A stretch of DNA of 64,000 bases from Sphingomonas sp. TREG-RG-20F-R18-01 (GCF_022662475.1 NZ_JAKNQQ010000012.1:1-64000), one strand, 5' to 3'. Positions 14,806 to 24,499 are shown, counted from the first letter of the stretch. Translations and numbers: made by a program. The notes: a model not told the origin generated them from the sequence alone.

Positions 14806-15409
14806 TGGCCGCGTCCCTGACGACGATCGCGGCGTGGACGATGCGGTAGGCCCGCTTGCGGAAGGCCGGGATCCGGCAGATCGCCAAGCTCTCCGGGTCG
14901 CGGAAAAGTGGCGTCTTGCCCTTGGGATTGGCGACGACCTCGAAGCGGGCGCGGTCGCTGCCATCGCTGAAGCGCATGGGCTCATCGAAGATGATCGTCT
15001 GCCCGGGCTTCGGTGTCGGCTTGGCCTGCTCCAGCTTGCGTCGGATCAGATTGGCGCGGCAGCGCGCGCGCCAATCCAACGCGTACTCGCTGTCAGTCGC
15101 GGTCAGCTCGTCTAGGATCGCGGCGGGGCACTCGCTTTCGCATGGCCCCATATGTTCGGTCATGTCTTTGTACCCAAAGACGTGACCGTCGGTCGATCGC
15201 CGGTTGTGCTTGGTCAGGCACACGACGGCGAAGACCTGCCGGTCGCCGTTCGCCTCGATGCGTTCGCACGCGGCGTAATAGGTCGACGCGACCATGGACG
15301 AGGCCAGCACGGTGAGACGGTGATCGTCACGCGCGTAGGTGAACTGGTTGTCGAGATAGGAGCGCGGGACGGCTTAGCCGTCCATATCGCGCATAAAGAG
15401 CCAACCCAT
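14798..15409 (-). pseudogene. DUF6927-like protein, interrupted by an in-frame TAA at codon 12
   Basis: An ATG at 15409 reads MGWLFMRDMDG, then a TAA (15376-15374), then the same frame continues AVPRSYLDNQFTY and LASSMVASTYYAACERIEAN. The order matches DUF6927-type proteins (MGWL.MRDM..., YLD.QFTYE, ...YYAAVE). A GTG at 15310 could still give a 170-residue product lacking the N-terminus. The stop sits exactly in the 3-base loop of a perfect hairpin GGACGGC/GCCGTCC (15367-15383). A single-base change from a tyrosine codon is the simplest cause. Confidence 0.55.
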
Positions 15410-15433
15410 GACGGTTCTCCGGATTTGGTGGGA

Positions 15434-16066
15434 TCAGGCGGCAGCGGCGAGGCGCGGAGCGCCCATGCCGATGGAGGCGGTGAGACGACGCTGGAACGCC
15501 GGGGCGTCCAACAGCTCGGCGATCGGCGCGCGGTGAACCTGTCCTGCGTGTTCACCCGCGCGGCAGCGATTAAACGTGATCTCGCTGTCGGGGAGAAAGC
15601 TGCGAGGCACGACGCGGATCGACAGATCGGCGTGGCGCAACTCGGTCGTGCCCTCGTCCTCGTCGCGGCCCATCACCGTATTGATACGGGCATCATCGGG
15701 ATCGAGCCCGATCGCCTCGGCGAGACGGGCGAGCGCGCGACGCACCTGATAGTGGAAAGTGCGTTTGGCCGCAGGGTCGCCGGCGACAGAGTTGCCGGCG
15801 ATGTCGAGCAGGGCAGGGGCGGCGATCGCCGCCATACGCTCCTCGGCGCAGCGTATGCGCAGATCGTTCGCGCTGGGCGCGTCACGGTCGGCGACGTCGG
15901 CCAGGTTGCGGATCAGCAGAAGGACTGCAGCGTCCCGGTCGAGCGGCTTGCCGGCACGCCGGCAGTCGTCGACCGCGGCGTTGAGGGCGTGGAGCGCAGC
16001 CGGCAGCGTCTCCAGGCCCGCGGGGGAGAGCGCCTGATTGTGGCGGTAGATCGTGTCGTAGAGCAT
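15434..16066 (-). CDS. Hypothetical protein
   Basis: The 210-residue protein is mostly helical at the N-terminus (residues 1-120) with RALARLAEAIGLDPDDARIN in the middle and a basic, Ala-rich C-terminus. GGAGG lies 8 bases before the ATG. The family is not recognised, but the gene fits the operon-like minus-strand block. Its leader carries a clear copy of the purine-rich motif. Confidence 0.65.
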   Translation of the reverse strand: MLYDTIYRHNQALSPAGLETLPAALHALNAAVDDCRRAGKPLDRDAAVLLLIRNLADVADRDAPSANDLRIRCAEERMAAIAAPALLDIAGNSVAGDPAAKRTFHYQVRRALARLAEAIGLDPDDARINTVMGRDEDEGTTELRHADLSIRVVPRSFLPDSEITFNRCRAGEHAGQVHRAPIAELLDAPAFQRRLTASIGMGAPRLAAAA

Positions 16067-16096
16067 CGGACGAACCTCCTGAGCGCCAGGGCGCGC

Positions 16097-16140
16097 TCAA
16101 AAGGCCGAAGGCTTCCTCTCCTCTGCCCTCATAGGAGGGC
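16097..16140 (-). promoter_or_regulatory. Leader element with purine-rich motif
   Basis: On the minus strand GCCCTCCTATGAGGGC is followed by AGAGGAGAGGAAGCCTTCGG and CCTTTTGAGCGC. The sequence lies between a pseudogene stop and the start at 16066. The AGAGGAGAGG plus GCCTTCGGC core is shared with the leaders at 24517-24545 and 28840-28865. Confidence 0.5.
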
Positions 16141-16150
16141 CCTGAGAGAC

Positions 16151-18728
16151 CTATTTATCGGAGCCAACCCCCTTAGATTTAGCGATATTCAGAGCGGAGC
16201 GATCAGCGAGACTCATCTCGTCCGTGATCTCGACCGTCTCCAAGCTAACCCTGACTACCTTCGCGAGGAGATCAATCATTTCCTCCTTGTAATCAGCGAA
16301 CGCGTAAGTGTTGAACATTTTACCGATCGTTGCGTCCCGAGGCTTCTTCCCCTTATGCTGCTCAAGTACCCAATCGATTGCTGAGCGGTTTCCGAGCCGA
16401 TACTTCCATGCCTCCGAAGGGATATCATCAATGCGCGTGTCAGCATCGATGAGAACGCGACCTTCCTCGGGACTCGACTTCAAAACCGGCTTCGGATGTG
16501 AACCTTCAGCCCTTCGCGCGGCGGTCTCCTTCCGATTTAATGGCCACGGGTCTATGGCCTCGTAGCCAATATGAAGCGCCATTAGGCGCTCACCCCATGC
16601 TGCCCACTTTAAGGAATCGGGATAGAATGGGATTCTTGGGAACTCCCGCTTAAGATTTTGCGCGTACGTCTCTCGGTAAAGTGGGTCATGTAGGACTCCG
16701 TATATATATTGGAAAATAGCGTCTTTACTGGACGCCTTCCTACCGTACTGTTTGACGAATTTGTTTCTCGCCCAATCTGTAATGTTGTCGATCTGCTCTC
16801 CGTTCTTATCGAACCGGTAACGTGCAACGGCTTGAAAGCCGTCCGAGCTCGCGCAGACATGCAGATCCCCCACGGTGTCGACTGCGAGAGCGGAAAACTG
16901 ACTGCGCCCACCACGGTCTGTGAAGAAAAACGCCTTATTGCCATGGTCGCTTCGCGGGAAGATGTCCGGTATTTTATACAGCGACCAATTTAGGTCAGAA
17001 CTATAATAATAATATTTCTTGTTGAACGGCCTATAAAGAGACCGAACGAAGGCGGCATCATCAACGGTCAGAATCTTGCGCGCTTTAGCATATGTTCTTA
17101 AGTCAGATGACCATTTTATAGTACCGTCGAAATTACCGGATATATCGACATTTCGATCAATAGGAAGTGAACGCACGGTCTGATTATAGGTATCGATATA
17201 GAATCCCAACTTTTCCTTCAGATGCGACAGAGAGTAGTCATAGACCCACTCATCCTGATTAGAGACCGTGCCGAAGGACGACATTGAGAATATGGCCGGG
17301 TCATTGCGCTCGGCAGCAGATCCGCTGAGTTTAGCCGCCCACGATCGGCAGAAATGTCTCCCAAGCGCTGCCTTGGTTTTGGTTCAGCCAATCACCAGCG
17401 GCAGTCGGCGTGATGGTAGTGAATCCCTCGTCTGTAAGTTTGCAGCGCGCTATGAAGGACCGCTTATCATCATCCCGTTTGTAATCGTCGACCGCCAGAT
17501 AATGCAATTTGAAAGCCTGCTTCTCTTTACGACGCACAAGTAAAGTGATTGCAACACCCACCTTGATCTTGTCTTCAAATATATTGCCGCCCTCGCGGCG
17601 CCGCTGCTCGCCGCTGCGTCTCGCATTTCCCTTCAGGTCGACTACCCAGGCTTCACTGAAATCCTTAGCGATACTTTTGTGAAATCCATCAAATGTGCAA
17701 GTCTCAAGAAAGCTATTATTTGTAACAAATGCGACAAGCCCTTCGTCGCCTAGACGATCACTTGCCCATCGAAAGAAGCGGGCGTACATATCATAAAGCT
17801 TGGTTTTCTGTGCGACAGACGTCTTTATGTAAGTGTTCTTGATTATTGTATCGATATGCGCGTAGGCGCGGTTTTTGTTATTATCGTTTTCATTTTGCTG
17901 ATTAGCGTTATACGGGGGTTCCCGATAATCACGCTTATCTTTCGTCTATTTTGGCGCTTGATACGCTCTATATTTTCGTCGGTTAGCGTGCCGAGCAGGT
18001 CGAATTGGTGTCCAGAATGTATGCCGAGTGCGTCAACATTATCGAGCGTATCAACGAAACAGAGATTTTCGAACTCTGCGAATTCACCAACGATAGATTG
18101 ATAGGTGGCTTCGATGTTTAGATTCGCGACATAATACGGCAGAATCCACACTTCGTTAGCGTGGAGTTCCTCAGCGTATTTATGCCTTAACTTTTCCTTG
18201 TTACCGCGAAAGTGTTCGAGAAGCTCGACTATGAACGTCCCTGTCCCGGTCGCAGGGTCTAAGATCTCCACACCTCGGTCGATGAGATTCTTATCGAAAT
18301 GTTGCTCGCAAAGCCAATCCGCAGATCGGATCATAAACCGAACGATTTCGCCCGGTGTGTAAACAACGCCGAGCCGATCGGCCGCCTTAACGTTATATAC
18401 CTTATAAAATTTCTCGTAGAGGCCTTTTAAAAATCCTTGCTTTTCCGAGTGACTTTGAATCACGGCAGCAGTGGCGGCAATTCCAGAGTAGTACGGAGAA
18501 AGCGCCCTAAGCAGAGTCGACTTCTCGCCGCGAGCGAAGAGCTTTTCTTCAAGTATTTAAAGTTCAGACGCAACATTATTTTGCCGGTGGAAGTCCGGGT
18601 TGTCAAATACCTTTGCGAATATGTCCTCTGTTAAAATATGCTGGATTAACATCTCTTGGACGTCGGCTTCGTTGACAGCTGGATTGATTGCATCTTGAGC
18701 ATGTCTAAGTAACGCTTTTTCCGCCTTA
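16151..18728 (-). pseudogene. Type ISP-like restriction-modification enzyme, C-terminal three quarters, multiply broken
   Basis: Minus-strand pieces in order: a nuclease-linker segment (to a TAA at 18559-18557), the methyltransferase with ILDPATGTGTFIVELL, VIIGNP, FVTNNSFLE, and a specificity part with RSLYRPFNKKYYYYSSDLNW. These match type ISP single-chain R-M enzymes lacking an obvious helicase. Lesions: the in-frame TAA; a one-base loss in a C run at 17914-17918 that splits the NPPY motif; and a frame change at about 17332. An IS5-family element separates the N-terminal nuclease piece (19646-20208). The region is much lower in GC than its surroundings, which suggests separate acquisition. 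Confidence 0.8.
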
Positions 18729-19645
18729 GAGTCCGTTTCGAATCTCATGCGTAACGAGCCAATCGTCGGATGAGCATCATGGCTGAGGCGGCATAAAGGA
18801 AGGCGGTTGCGGATCGGATGGTCTGCTCAAAGTCCTTGGCGAGGCGTCGGTTGCGATTGAGCCACGCGAATGTCCGTTCGACGACCCACCGTCGCGGATG
18901 CGCGACGAAGCCGGTCTGATCGGCGAATTTGCGCACGATCTCGATCCCGATTGACGTCGCCATTGCGACCCGAGGACTGGAATATGCACTGTCGGCATAG
19001 GCAAGCTTCACGAACGGGTGCCGACCGCGGGACAGCTTGAGCAGGGGCACGGCGCCGTCGCGATCCTGCACGTCGGCCGGATGCACCAGCAGTTCGAGCG
19101 TTCGGCCATCAGTGTCGACCATGGCATGACGCTTTCGCCCTTTGATCTTCTTGCCCGCATCGTAGCCGCGCGGGCCGCCGGCCTCGGTGGTCTTCACGCT
19201 CTGGCTGTCGATCACGGCTGCCGAGGGCATTGGCTCGCGCCCAACCCGGGCACGATCCATCTGGACGAGGTGGTGGTTCAGGCTTTCGAACGCGCCTGCG
19301 TCGCGGAGTTCGCCGAACCAGCGATAGACGGTGCGCCACGGCGGGAAGCTATCGGGCAGAAAACGCCAGGGACAGCCTGCCCTCAGCACATAGAAGATCG
19401 CGTCGAGCACCTCACGCCAGTGCCATCGGCGGCGTCGCCCTCGCTCGCAAGGCTTGGGCAGCAGCGGTGCGACGATCGCCCACTCCGCATCGGTCAGATC
19501 GCTTCCATAGCGCAGCCCTGCGCGGCTATGCAGCGCACGGGCGGTCGGGTTCCACATGATGTCTTCCAGGTCTGGTCTCGCAACCGCCCGGAATCACATC
19601 GAAGCTCGATCGTCCACCGTTACACTACCATTCTGACACGGCCTC
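18729..19645. mobile_element. IS5-family insertion sequence
   Basis: The element of about 917 bases has imperfect terminal inverted repeats: GAGTCCGTTTCGAAT at the left end and GAGGCCGTGTCAGAAT (reverse complement) at the right. Both ends are flanked by TA (CTTA on the left, TAAG on the right), consistent with a TA target, although the exact duplication is not certain. It carries one transposase and splits the type ISP-like gene. Confidence 0.8.
18745..19557 (-). CDS. IS5-family transposase
   Basis: The 270-residue protein begins with a DUF4096-type domain (YGSDLTDAEWAIVAPLLP, RRWHWREVLDAIFYVLRAGC). It has the DDE catalytic residues in AAVIDSQSVKTTE, KLAYADSAYSS and VVERTFAWLNRNRRLAKDFE. Length and motifs are normal for the IS1031/IS427 branch of IS5, and the frame is intact. 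Its stop overlaps an ATG that reads into the interrupted R-M gene. Confidence 0.92.
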   Translation of the reverse strand: MWNPTARALHSRAGLRYGSDLTDAEWAIVAPLLPKPCERGRRRRWHWREVLDAIFYVLRAGCPWRFLPDSFPPWRTVYRWFGELRDAGAFESLNHHLVQMDRARVGREPMPSAAVIDSQSVKTTEAGGPRGYDAGKKIKGRKRHAMVDTDGRTLELLVHPADVQDRDGAVPLLKLSRGRHPFVKLAYADSAYSSPRVAMATSIGIEIVRKFADQTGFVAHPRRWVVERTFAWLNRNRRLAKDFEQTIRSATAFLYAASAMMLIRRLARYA

Positions 19646-20208
19646 TAAGCGAAAGCGGGTGATCCTATCAGCTTTTTAGCGATGAGATCGCGGAGGGCTT
19701 CCAGAACGGCTGGCAAGTCCTGAGCGAACTGACGAACTGCTTTGTTAAAGTCGGCAATCTCCTGCCTTTCATGGCTGAAGAACCGATCCATGAGGCCGTA
19801 GAGGGCCTCTGTGTCTTCCATCGAAACACGGGACACCTCACGGCCATCTTGTAAGAGGACGGCTGTGTGGTCGTCTGAGTATATGATATTGTCGCGAGGA
19901 TAGCCTTTTCGCGTCTTCGCGGCAATCTCGGCGTCTAAATCGTCATCGGCGTCCTTGGCTTCCCAATAGCCAAAGGGCACTCGCAGAGCATGAAGCAATG
20001 CTCCATCAAGGTAGATACGGTTCTTCTGAGGGGTAACGATGTCGTGTTCAGGGACGAACAGGAGATCGTTGGTACGTCCCCATCCCTTCAGTAGATCCTT
20101 GAATGCTTCACGAAGCACGCTCTCGCGTCTGCTACCTGAAACTGCTCGTAGGCGGTCAAGATCCGCGCGATACTCATTAATCAGATGCCGGCTCAAACCA
20201 ATCCCCAC
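19646..20208 (-). pseudogene. N-terminal nuclease piece of the interrupted R-M gene
   Basis: From a probable GTG at 20208 the frame reads LSRHLINEYRADLDRLRAV, EAFKDLLKGWGRTNDLLFVP and HALRVPFGYWEAKDADDDLD. The last is the D..E.K-type nuclease core seen at the N-terminus of type ISP-like enzymes. It runs to the IS right end near 19645 and resumes after the IS at 18728 (AEKALLRHAQDAINPAV). The start is uncertain because the frame is open further upstream. Confidence 0.75.
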
Positions 20209-20321
20209 AGAGCCAGGTGGCCCGAAGCCGAGGCTAGCAGCGTGTCCTTTTTTTGTCAGCTTCTGTCGACTGCGGCCCCCCGACCGATCGTCGTGCCCCG
20301 TGATTGGTTGGATTCTGGCCA

Positions 20322-21293
20322 TCATAACGGCCCTGCATTGTCGCCGAAAGCGCCGGCAGGGAGCGTCCAACGATCCGCCACGATTGAGAGACGCCACGCT
20401 GGATCGTCGGCTTGAGCGAGTTCGTCGGGATGGAGCAAAGCAGCCGGAAACGGGGTGCCGCGATCGGCGAGCTGCATGATGCTGAGCGCGCGATGGATCG
20501 TCTTTCCACTCGCCGCCTCGCGGGCGGCAACACGCTGGAAAGCCGACGGGAAAACGAGCCGAAGCGTGGCCCACTGGTCGGGCGAGCCAAAAATGCACGC
20601 GCGACACGACAGTCGGCCCCATCCCAGGACGTAGGCCGGATGGGGCCTAATTCCCGATCGCGAGAGCACGTCCCAGACTTCGCCCTCGATCCATCCATGA
20701 ACCGGACGCCAATGGTCAACGGCGCGGGTGAGGGTCGACGTGCGATGCGGCTCGAGCGTCGCATAGCGCGCACGCGAGGGACTTTCCTCGGCGCGCTCGC
20801 CGGTGATGACGAGCGTGCGGCCGTCGAGGAACCGCGATTGATTCCGGATCGCGGCCGCGAGGACGTCGATCTTCAGCGCGGGGCTGCACCAGCGCACCCG
20901 AAGATCGGGAGACGTTTGGGGAAAGAGCCCGCGCGTGCCGGCAGGGCCGTTACCTCCGGCACGGCCGATGCCGGTTGGAGTCTCGAACGCAATCGGCGCG
21001 GTCGGCGCGTCGTCGCGCGCCAGCTCGCGCGCGAAGCCGCCCTCGCGCCACGAGACGTAGAGCGCGATGCCGAAATGCTCGGCGATCGCGCGGACATAGC
21101 CGGGCGTGCAAGGCCAATCCATGAAGGTCGGGCCGTGGCCATCGACATCATGATGGTGCAGCTCAATGGCGTGCGAAGGCACGCCGAGGCTGAGGAGGTG
21201 CAGGAGGGCGGCAAGGCTGTCCTTGCCGCCACTGAACGCCACGACGAAGCGCCGGTAGGCGCCTAGGTCGAGGCGGGCGTCCTGCCCGGTCAT
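20322..21293 (-). CDS. PP-loop ATPase (PAPS reductase/DndC-like)
   Basis: The 323-residue protein has the classic PP-loop FSGGKDSLAALLHLL at residues 20-34, then LHHHDVDGHGPTFMDWPCTP. It continues with RVRWCSPALKIDVL, a TGERAEESPSRARY motif and CRACIFGS. This matches the PAPS reductase/DndC-like superfamily, whose members adenylate a substrate, often for sulfur transfer. DndC itself works in DNA phosphorothioation, but no DndB/D/E is seen here. It overlaps ardC by 4 bases. Confidence 0.8.
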   Translation of the reverse strand: MTGQDARLDLGAYRRFVVAFSGGKDSLAALLHLLSLGVPSHAIELHHHDVDGHGPTFMDWPCTPGYVRAIAEHFGIALYVSWREGGFARELARDDAPTAPIAFETPTGIGRAGGNGPAGTRGLFPQTSPDLRVRWCSPALKIDVLAAAIRNQSRFLDGRTLVITGERAEESPSRARYATLEPHRTSTLTRAVDHWRPVHGWIEGEVWDVLSRSGIRPHPAYVLGWGRLSCRACIFGSPDQWATLRLVFPSAFQRVAAREAASGKTIHRALSIMQLADRGTPFPAALLHPDELAQADDPAWRLSIVADRWTLPAGAFGDNAGPL

Positions 21294-22213
21294 GCTGCTT
21301 CACGGATCTGATCCTCGGACTCGGCCGAGACGTCGAGACCCGTCGCGCGGAGCAGGTAGCCGGCTGCGGCTTCGGCTTTGGCGGCTGCGGTCATGATCGC
21401 GCGGCTGTCCTTGCGCAGGACCTTCAACCACGAGCCGATATACGCGGCGTGGTCGTCCATGTGCGAGGTCGGCAGGCCCAGATCAGCACCAAGTAGCGCG
21501 GAGGTCATCTCGGCGCACAGCTCCTCGAAGGCGTAAGCGTCGTCGCCGAACCGTGTGCCGAAGGTGCGATCGAGGCGGTCGGGGTGGCCACTCCAATGGC
21601 CGGCTTCATGGGCGAGGGTCGAGGCCCAATACGCGCAGGTCGAGAACAGTTCCACGGGCGGCATGGTGATGCTGTCGGCGATGCGGTCGTAGAACGCGCG
21701 ATCGCCACGCATCTGGACCTTCGCCGGCAGTGCGTCGATGAAGCGCTGCGCGCGGTCGGGGAGCTGGTCAGCGGGAGGAACGATGCTGACCGGGCTGGGG
21801 TAGTAGTCCGGCGATAGGCCGTCAATCTGGTCGCAGTTGAACACCGCGTAGGAGCGCAGCACGCGGCGCATCTCGTCTGTGGTGTCGCCAGTCACGACCG
21901 ATTCCACGGTCTTGCTGTAAGATTTGTAGAAGATGGCGATCTGAGAGCGCTCGCCCTCGCGGACCTGGCCGCCAAGGGCCTGCGCCTGCTTGTACGTCAT
22001 CCAGGTGCGCGAGTTGTAGCCAGCGCCCTCGGCGCACAGCCACAACCAGAAGCAGTTTATGCCCTTGTAGGGGTCGCCGGTCGCGCGCAGCGGACGGCCG
22101 CCAAGGCCGGGGCGCCACGGTTTGACCCAGGGGCGCACGCCCGATTCCAGCTTGTCGATGATGGTGTTGGTGATGATGTCGGCAGGCGACGGCTTGTCGT
22201 TGGTCTGTGCCAC
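21290..22213 (-). CDS. ardC: ArdC-type antirestriction protein
   Basis: The 307-residue protein has the ArdC N-terminal single-strand DNA-binding domain (KLESGVRPWVKPWRPG, NCFWLWLC, WMTYKQAQALGGQVREGE). A C-terminal zincin-like metallopeptidase domain follows, with HEAGHWSGHPDRLDR at residues 202-216 and EELCAEMTSALL downstream. ArdC proteins coat incoming single-stranded plasmid DNA and protect it from restriction. The start is a GTG preceded by AGGAG. A strong terminator separates it from the ParB-like gene upstream, and it is coupled to the PP-loop gene downstream. Confidence 0.88.
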   Translation of the reverse strand: MAQTNDKPSPADIITNTIIDKLESGVRPWVKPWRPGLGGRPLRATGDPYKGINCFWLWLCAEGAGYNSRTWMTYKQAQALGGQVREGERSQIAIFYKSYSKTVESVVTGDTTDEMRRVLRSYAVFNCDQIDGLSPDYYPSPVSIVPPADQLPDRAQRFIDALPAKVQMRGDRAFYDRIADSITMPPVELFSTCAYWASTLAHEAGHWSGHPDRLDRTFGTRFGDDAYAFEELCAEMTSALLGADLGLPTSHMDDHAAYIGSWLKVLRKDSRAIMTAAAKAEAAAGYLLRATGLDVSAESEDQIREAA

Positions 22214-22249
22214 GATCGTTCTCCTGATCTGGTTGAGGCAACCCGCGTC

Positions 22250-22273
22250 AGCTTTCTCCCCTCTGGAGAGGGC
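22250..22273 (-). promoter_or_regulatory. Purine-rich leader motif before ardC
   Basis: On the minus strand GCCCTCTCCAGAGGGGAG is followed by AAAGCTGACGC. It lies after the terminator at 22287-22322 and about 40 bases before the ardC start, so it belongs to the ardC transcript or its promoter. Confidence 0.45.
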
Positions 22274-22286
22274 GGTGCCGGGTCAC

Positions 22287-22322
22287 AAAAAGAGGGGCGA
22301 CACTCGCGAAGAGTGCCGCCCC
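22287..22322 (-). terminator. Rho-independent terminator after the ParB-like gene
   Basis: On the minus strand GGGGCGGCACTC, loop TTCGC and GAGTGTCGCCCC form a long stem with one mismatch, followed by TCTTTTTG. It lies 32 bases after the stop at 22354. Confidence 0.88.
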
Positions 22323-22353
22323 CAGTCGCCTCGAACTGCGTGGGAGGGAGGGG

Positions 22354-24450
22354 CTAGGCCGCCTCGCTCAGATGCTGGCCGTTCTCCTGATCGTTGTCGC
22401 TACCATCATCGTCGATGTCGTCGCCGGCGTCGGTTTCGGCATCGACGTCGGTGTAGGTATCCTCGTCCTCGTCGGGGTCCGTGCCGCTGTCGTCGTCGAC
22501 GAAGCTGGAGCGGAGCGCCGTCCTGGCGGGTTTCTCAACGGCGTCGAAGCGCATCGCTTCGGGCAACCAGGCGGTCGCCTTCTCGCGGATCTCGGCCTCA
22601 ACGATGCCTTGGCCGTTGCACAGCGACGCACAGGTACCGGCAAGGTCGCCCTTCTTGGCGTCCTTGTAGCGGCCGCGCAGGATCGGCCCGCCAATCTCCT
22701 CGAGCGCGTCGAGCATGATGCCCTTCTTGACCCGGCCGAAGAAGTTTTCGGCGGTCGGGCGCCACCAATTCTCGACCTGGATGTCGAGAAGGCGGCCGAG
22801 ATGGTCGTGGAAGCCGTTGCTGCGGTACCCCTCGGCGACGTTGAGCGTGGGCTCCAGCGTGCGCGCGATCGAGTATGCCACCCAGGCGCCCCGGGCCTCG
22901 TCGTCGAGCGCCCGGAAAGCGTCGAACCGCTCGGTCATGGTCTTGTGGCCGGCCCAGCTCGTGTCCAGGCGCTGACGCTGGTCGTCAATGGTCTGCGACG
23001 CCATCGAACCCTCGTCGCGGAAGGCGACGATCGGGAAGGCGACTGCGCCCGACTTCAGGGTCGAGTGATTGGGGATGTGGCTCTGCTCGAACACGACATT
23101 CTGAGCCATCAGGAAGATGGTCAGGTCGAGCGCCATCGAGGGGTCGCTGGCGAGGTGGGCGACGAGGATCTGGCGGCGCTGGGTCGCCAGTTCGTCGATC
23201 AGCGTGGCGCTGAGCTTCGGCCCCTGATCGGAGTCCCCCGCATCACCGTCACCGGCTGCGCCGCCCGACGCCTTGGGCGGTGCGTTGGGGTCCACGACCG
23301 GCTTCTCGCTGAACAGGCCGGTGTGAACACGGGGCTCGCCGTCACCGCCAATATAGACGAACGTGCCGACCTGCGCCTTCACCGCCGGATCGATCTCGTG
23401 ACGGGCATCGTCGATCGTTTCCAGTTCGCGTTCGATCGCCTCGATACGCGCGTTGGCGGCTTCGGCCTCGGTGCTGCCATCGGGGAGTTCCTGCTCAAGC
23501 TGGTCGAGCAGGGCGTCGTTCTCGGCCGACAGCGCCTCGACACGCGCGTTTTCCTCCTCGGTGAGCGCACGCGTGGGGGCGTGAAACTCGTGAAGCTGGT
23601 TCGCGACGTCGTAGGGGACGTGCGTGGCCGCGATCGGGGTGACGAAGGCGAGGCCCTCGGCCTGCGCCAGTTCGGCCGCGGCCGCTTCGAGCTTCTTGGC
23701 CGCGAGCGTCTCGATCAGGTCGACGTCGATCCAGTTCTCGTCGCCCTCGGTCGCGAACAAGTCGCCCTCGATGCGACCGCCCGCGGCGACATAGGCATCG
23801 CGACCGACGAAGCGGGCCTTGGCGTCGTTCGCCTTGACCGTGCCGTTGAGGATGGCGCGCCGGATATTGTCGGGGTTGTCGCCGTAGTACGAGCTGTTCA
23901 TCTGGGTGAACACGCGGGCCTGCCGGTCGACATCGGTGGTGACGGCGTATGCCTGGGCGACGCCGAGCGTGATCTCGCCTGCGGCCAGCGCCTCGAAGAC
24001 GCACGGTGCCAGCTCGGCAAGGCGCACGCGCTGCTCGACGAAGCGGGTGGTCACGCCCTGACGCTTGGCGACGTCGTCGGCGGTCATACCCTTCTGGATC
24101 AGGAAGTTGAACGCGGTGCATTCGTCGGCCGGGTTCATCGGCACGCGCTGGAAGTTCTCGGCGAGGCTCGCCTCGATCGAATTGTCGTCGTCGCTCAGCA
24201 CGAGGACCGGGACGGTGTGGTCAGCGGGGAGGGTGCCCTGCTCGATCAGGAGCTGGAGCGCGCGCAGGCGGCGACCGCCCGCCTTCACGGTGAACGTACC
24301 CGCCTTCTTGAGCGGGGTGACGATCAGGTTCTGCAACAGCCCCTGGGCTGCGATGTTGGCGGCGAGGGTGTCGATGCCGGCATCGCGGTTCGACTTGCGG
24401 ACGTTTTCCTTCGAGAGCGTCAGGTTCTTGACCTTCACGGACTGGATCAT
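22354..24450 (-). CDS. Large ParB/Spo0J-like nuclease-domain protein
   Basis: The 698-residue protein has an N-terminal ParB domain: NVRKSNRDAGIDTLAANIAA, GLLQNLIVTP, GGRRLRALQLL and the helix-turn-helix region MTADDVAKRQGVTTRFVEQR. A long central region of unknown role follows, and the last 50 residues are very acidic (many DD/DE/TD). At nearly 700 residues it is twice the size of a partition ParB. Large relatives of this type are carried in plasmid establishment regions and are thought to work in DNA protection or nicking rather than segregation. GGAGT precedes the ATG. Confidence 0.82.
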   Translation of the reverse strand: MIQSVKVKNLTLSKENVRKSNRDAGIDTLAANIAAQGLLQNLIVTPLKKAGTFTVKAGGRRLRALQLLIEQGTLPADHTVPVLVLSDDDNSIEASLAENFQRVPMNPADECTAFNFLIQKGMTADDVAKRQGVTTRFVEQRVRLAELAPCVFEALAAGEITLGVAQAYAVTTDVDRQARVFTQMNSSYYGDNPDNIRRAILNGTVKANDAKARFVGRDAYVAAGGRIEGDLFATEGDENWIDVDLIETLAAKKLEAAAAELAQAEGLAFVTPIAATHVPYDVANQLHEFHAPTRALTEEENARVEALSAENDALLDQLEQELPDGSTEAEAANARIEAIERELETIDDARHEIDPAVKAQVGTFVYIGGDGEPRVHTGLFSEKPVVDPNAPPKASGGAAGDGDAGDSDQGPKLSATLIDELATQRRQILVAHLASDPSMALDLTIFLMAQNVVFEQSHIPNHSTLKSGAVAFPIVAFRDEGSMASQTIDDQRQRLDTSWAGHKTMTERFDAFRALDDEARGAWVAYSIARTLEPTLNVAEGYRSNGFHDHLGRLLDIQVENWWRPTAENFFGRVKKGIMLDALEEIGGPILRGRYKDAKKGDLAGTCASLCNGQGIVEAEIREKATAWLPEAMRFDAVEKPARTALRSSFVDDDSGTDPDEDEDTYTDVDAETDAGDDIDDDGSDNDQENGQHLSEAA

Positions 24451-24499
24451 CGGTCATACTCCATTTGGGGATCAGCGCAGCCGTTCCGACGGTCACGCA

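Noticed and set aside
20200..20322. Extending the R-M N-terminal piece to an ATG at 20322
   Set aside because: The added residues are Arg/Gly/Ser-rich and unlike the family. The GTG at 20208 immediately before the conserved part is more plausible.
13861..21293. A Dnd phosphorothioation system
   Set aside because: Only PP-loop proteins are present; DndA, DndB, DndD and DndE are not seen in the window.
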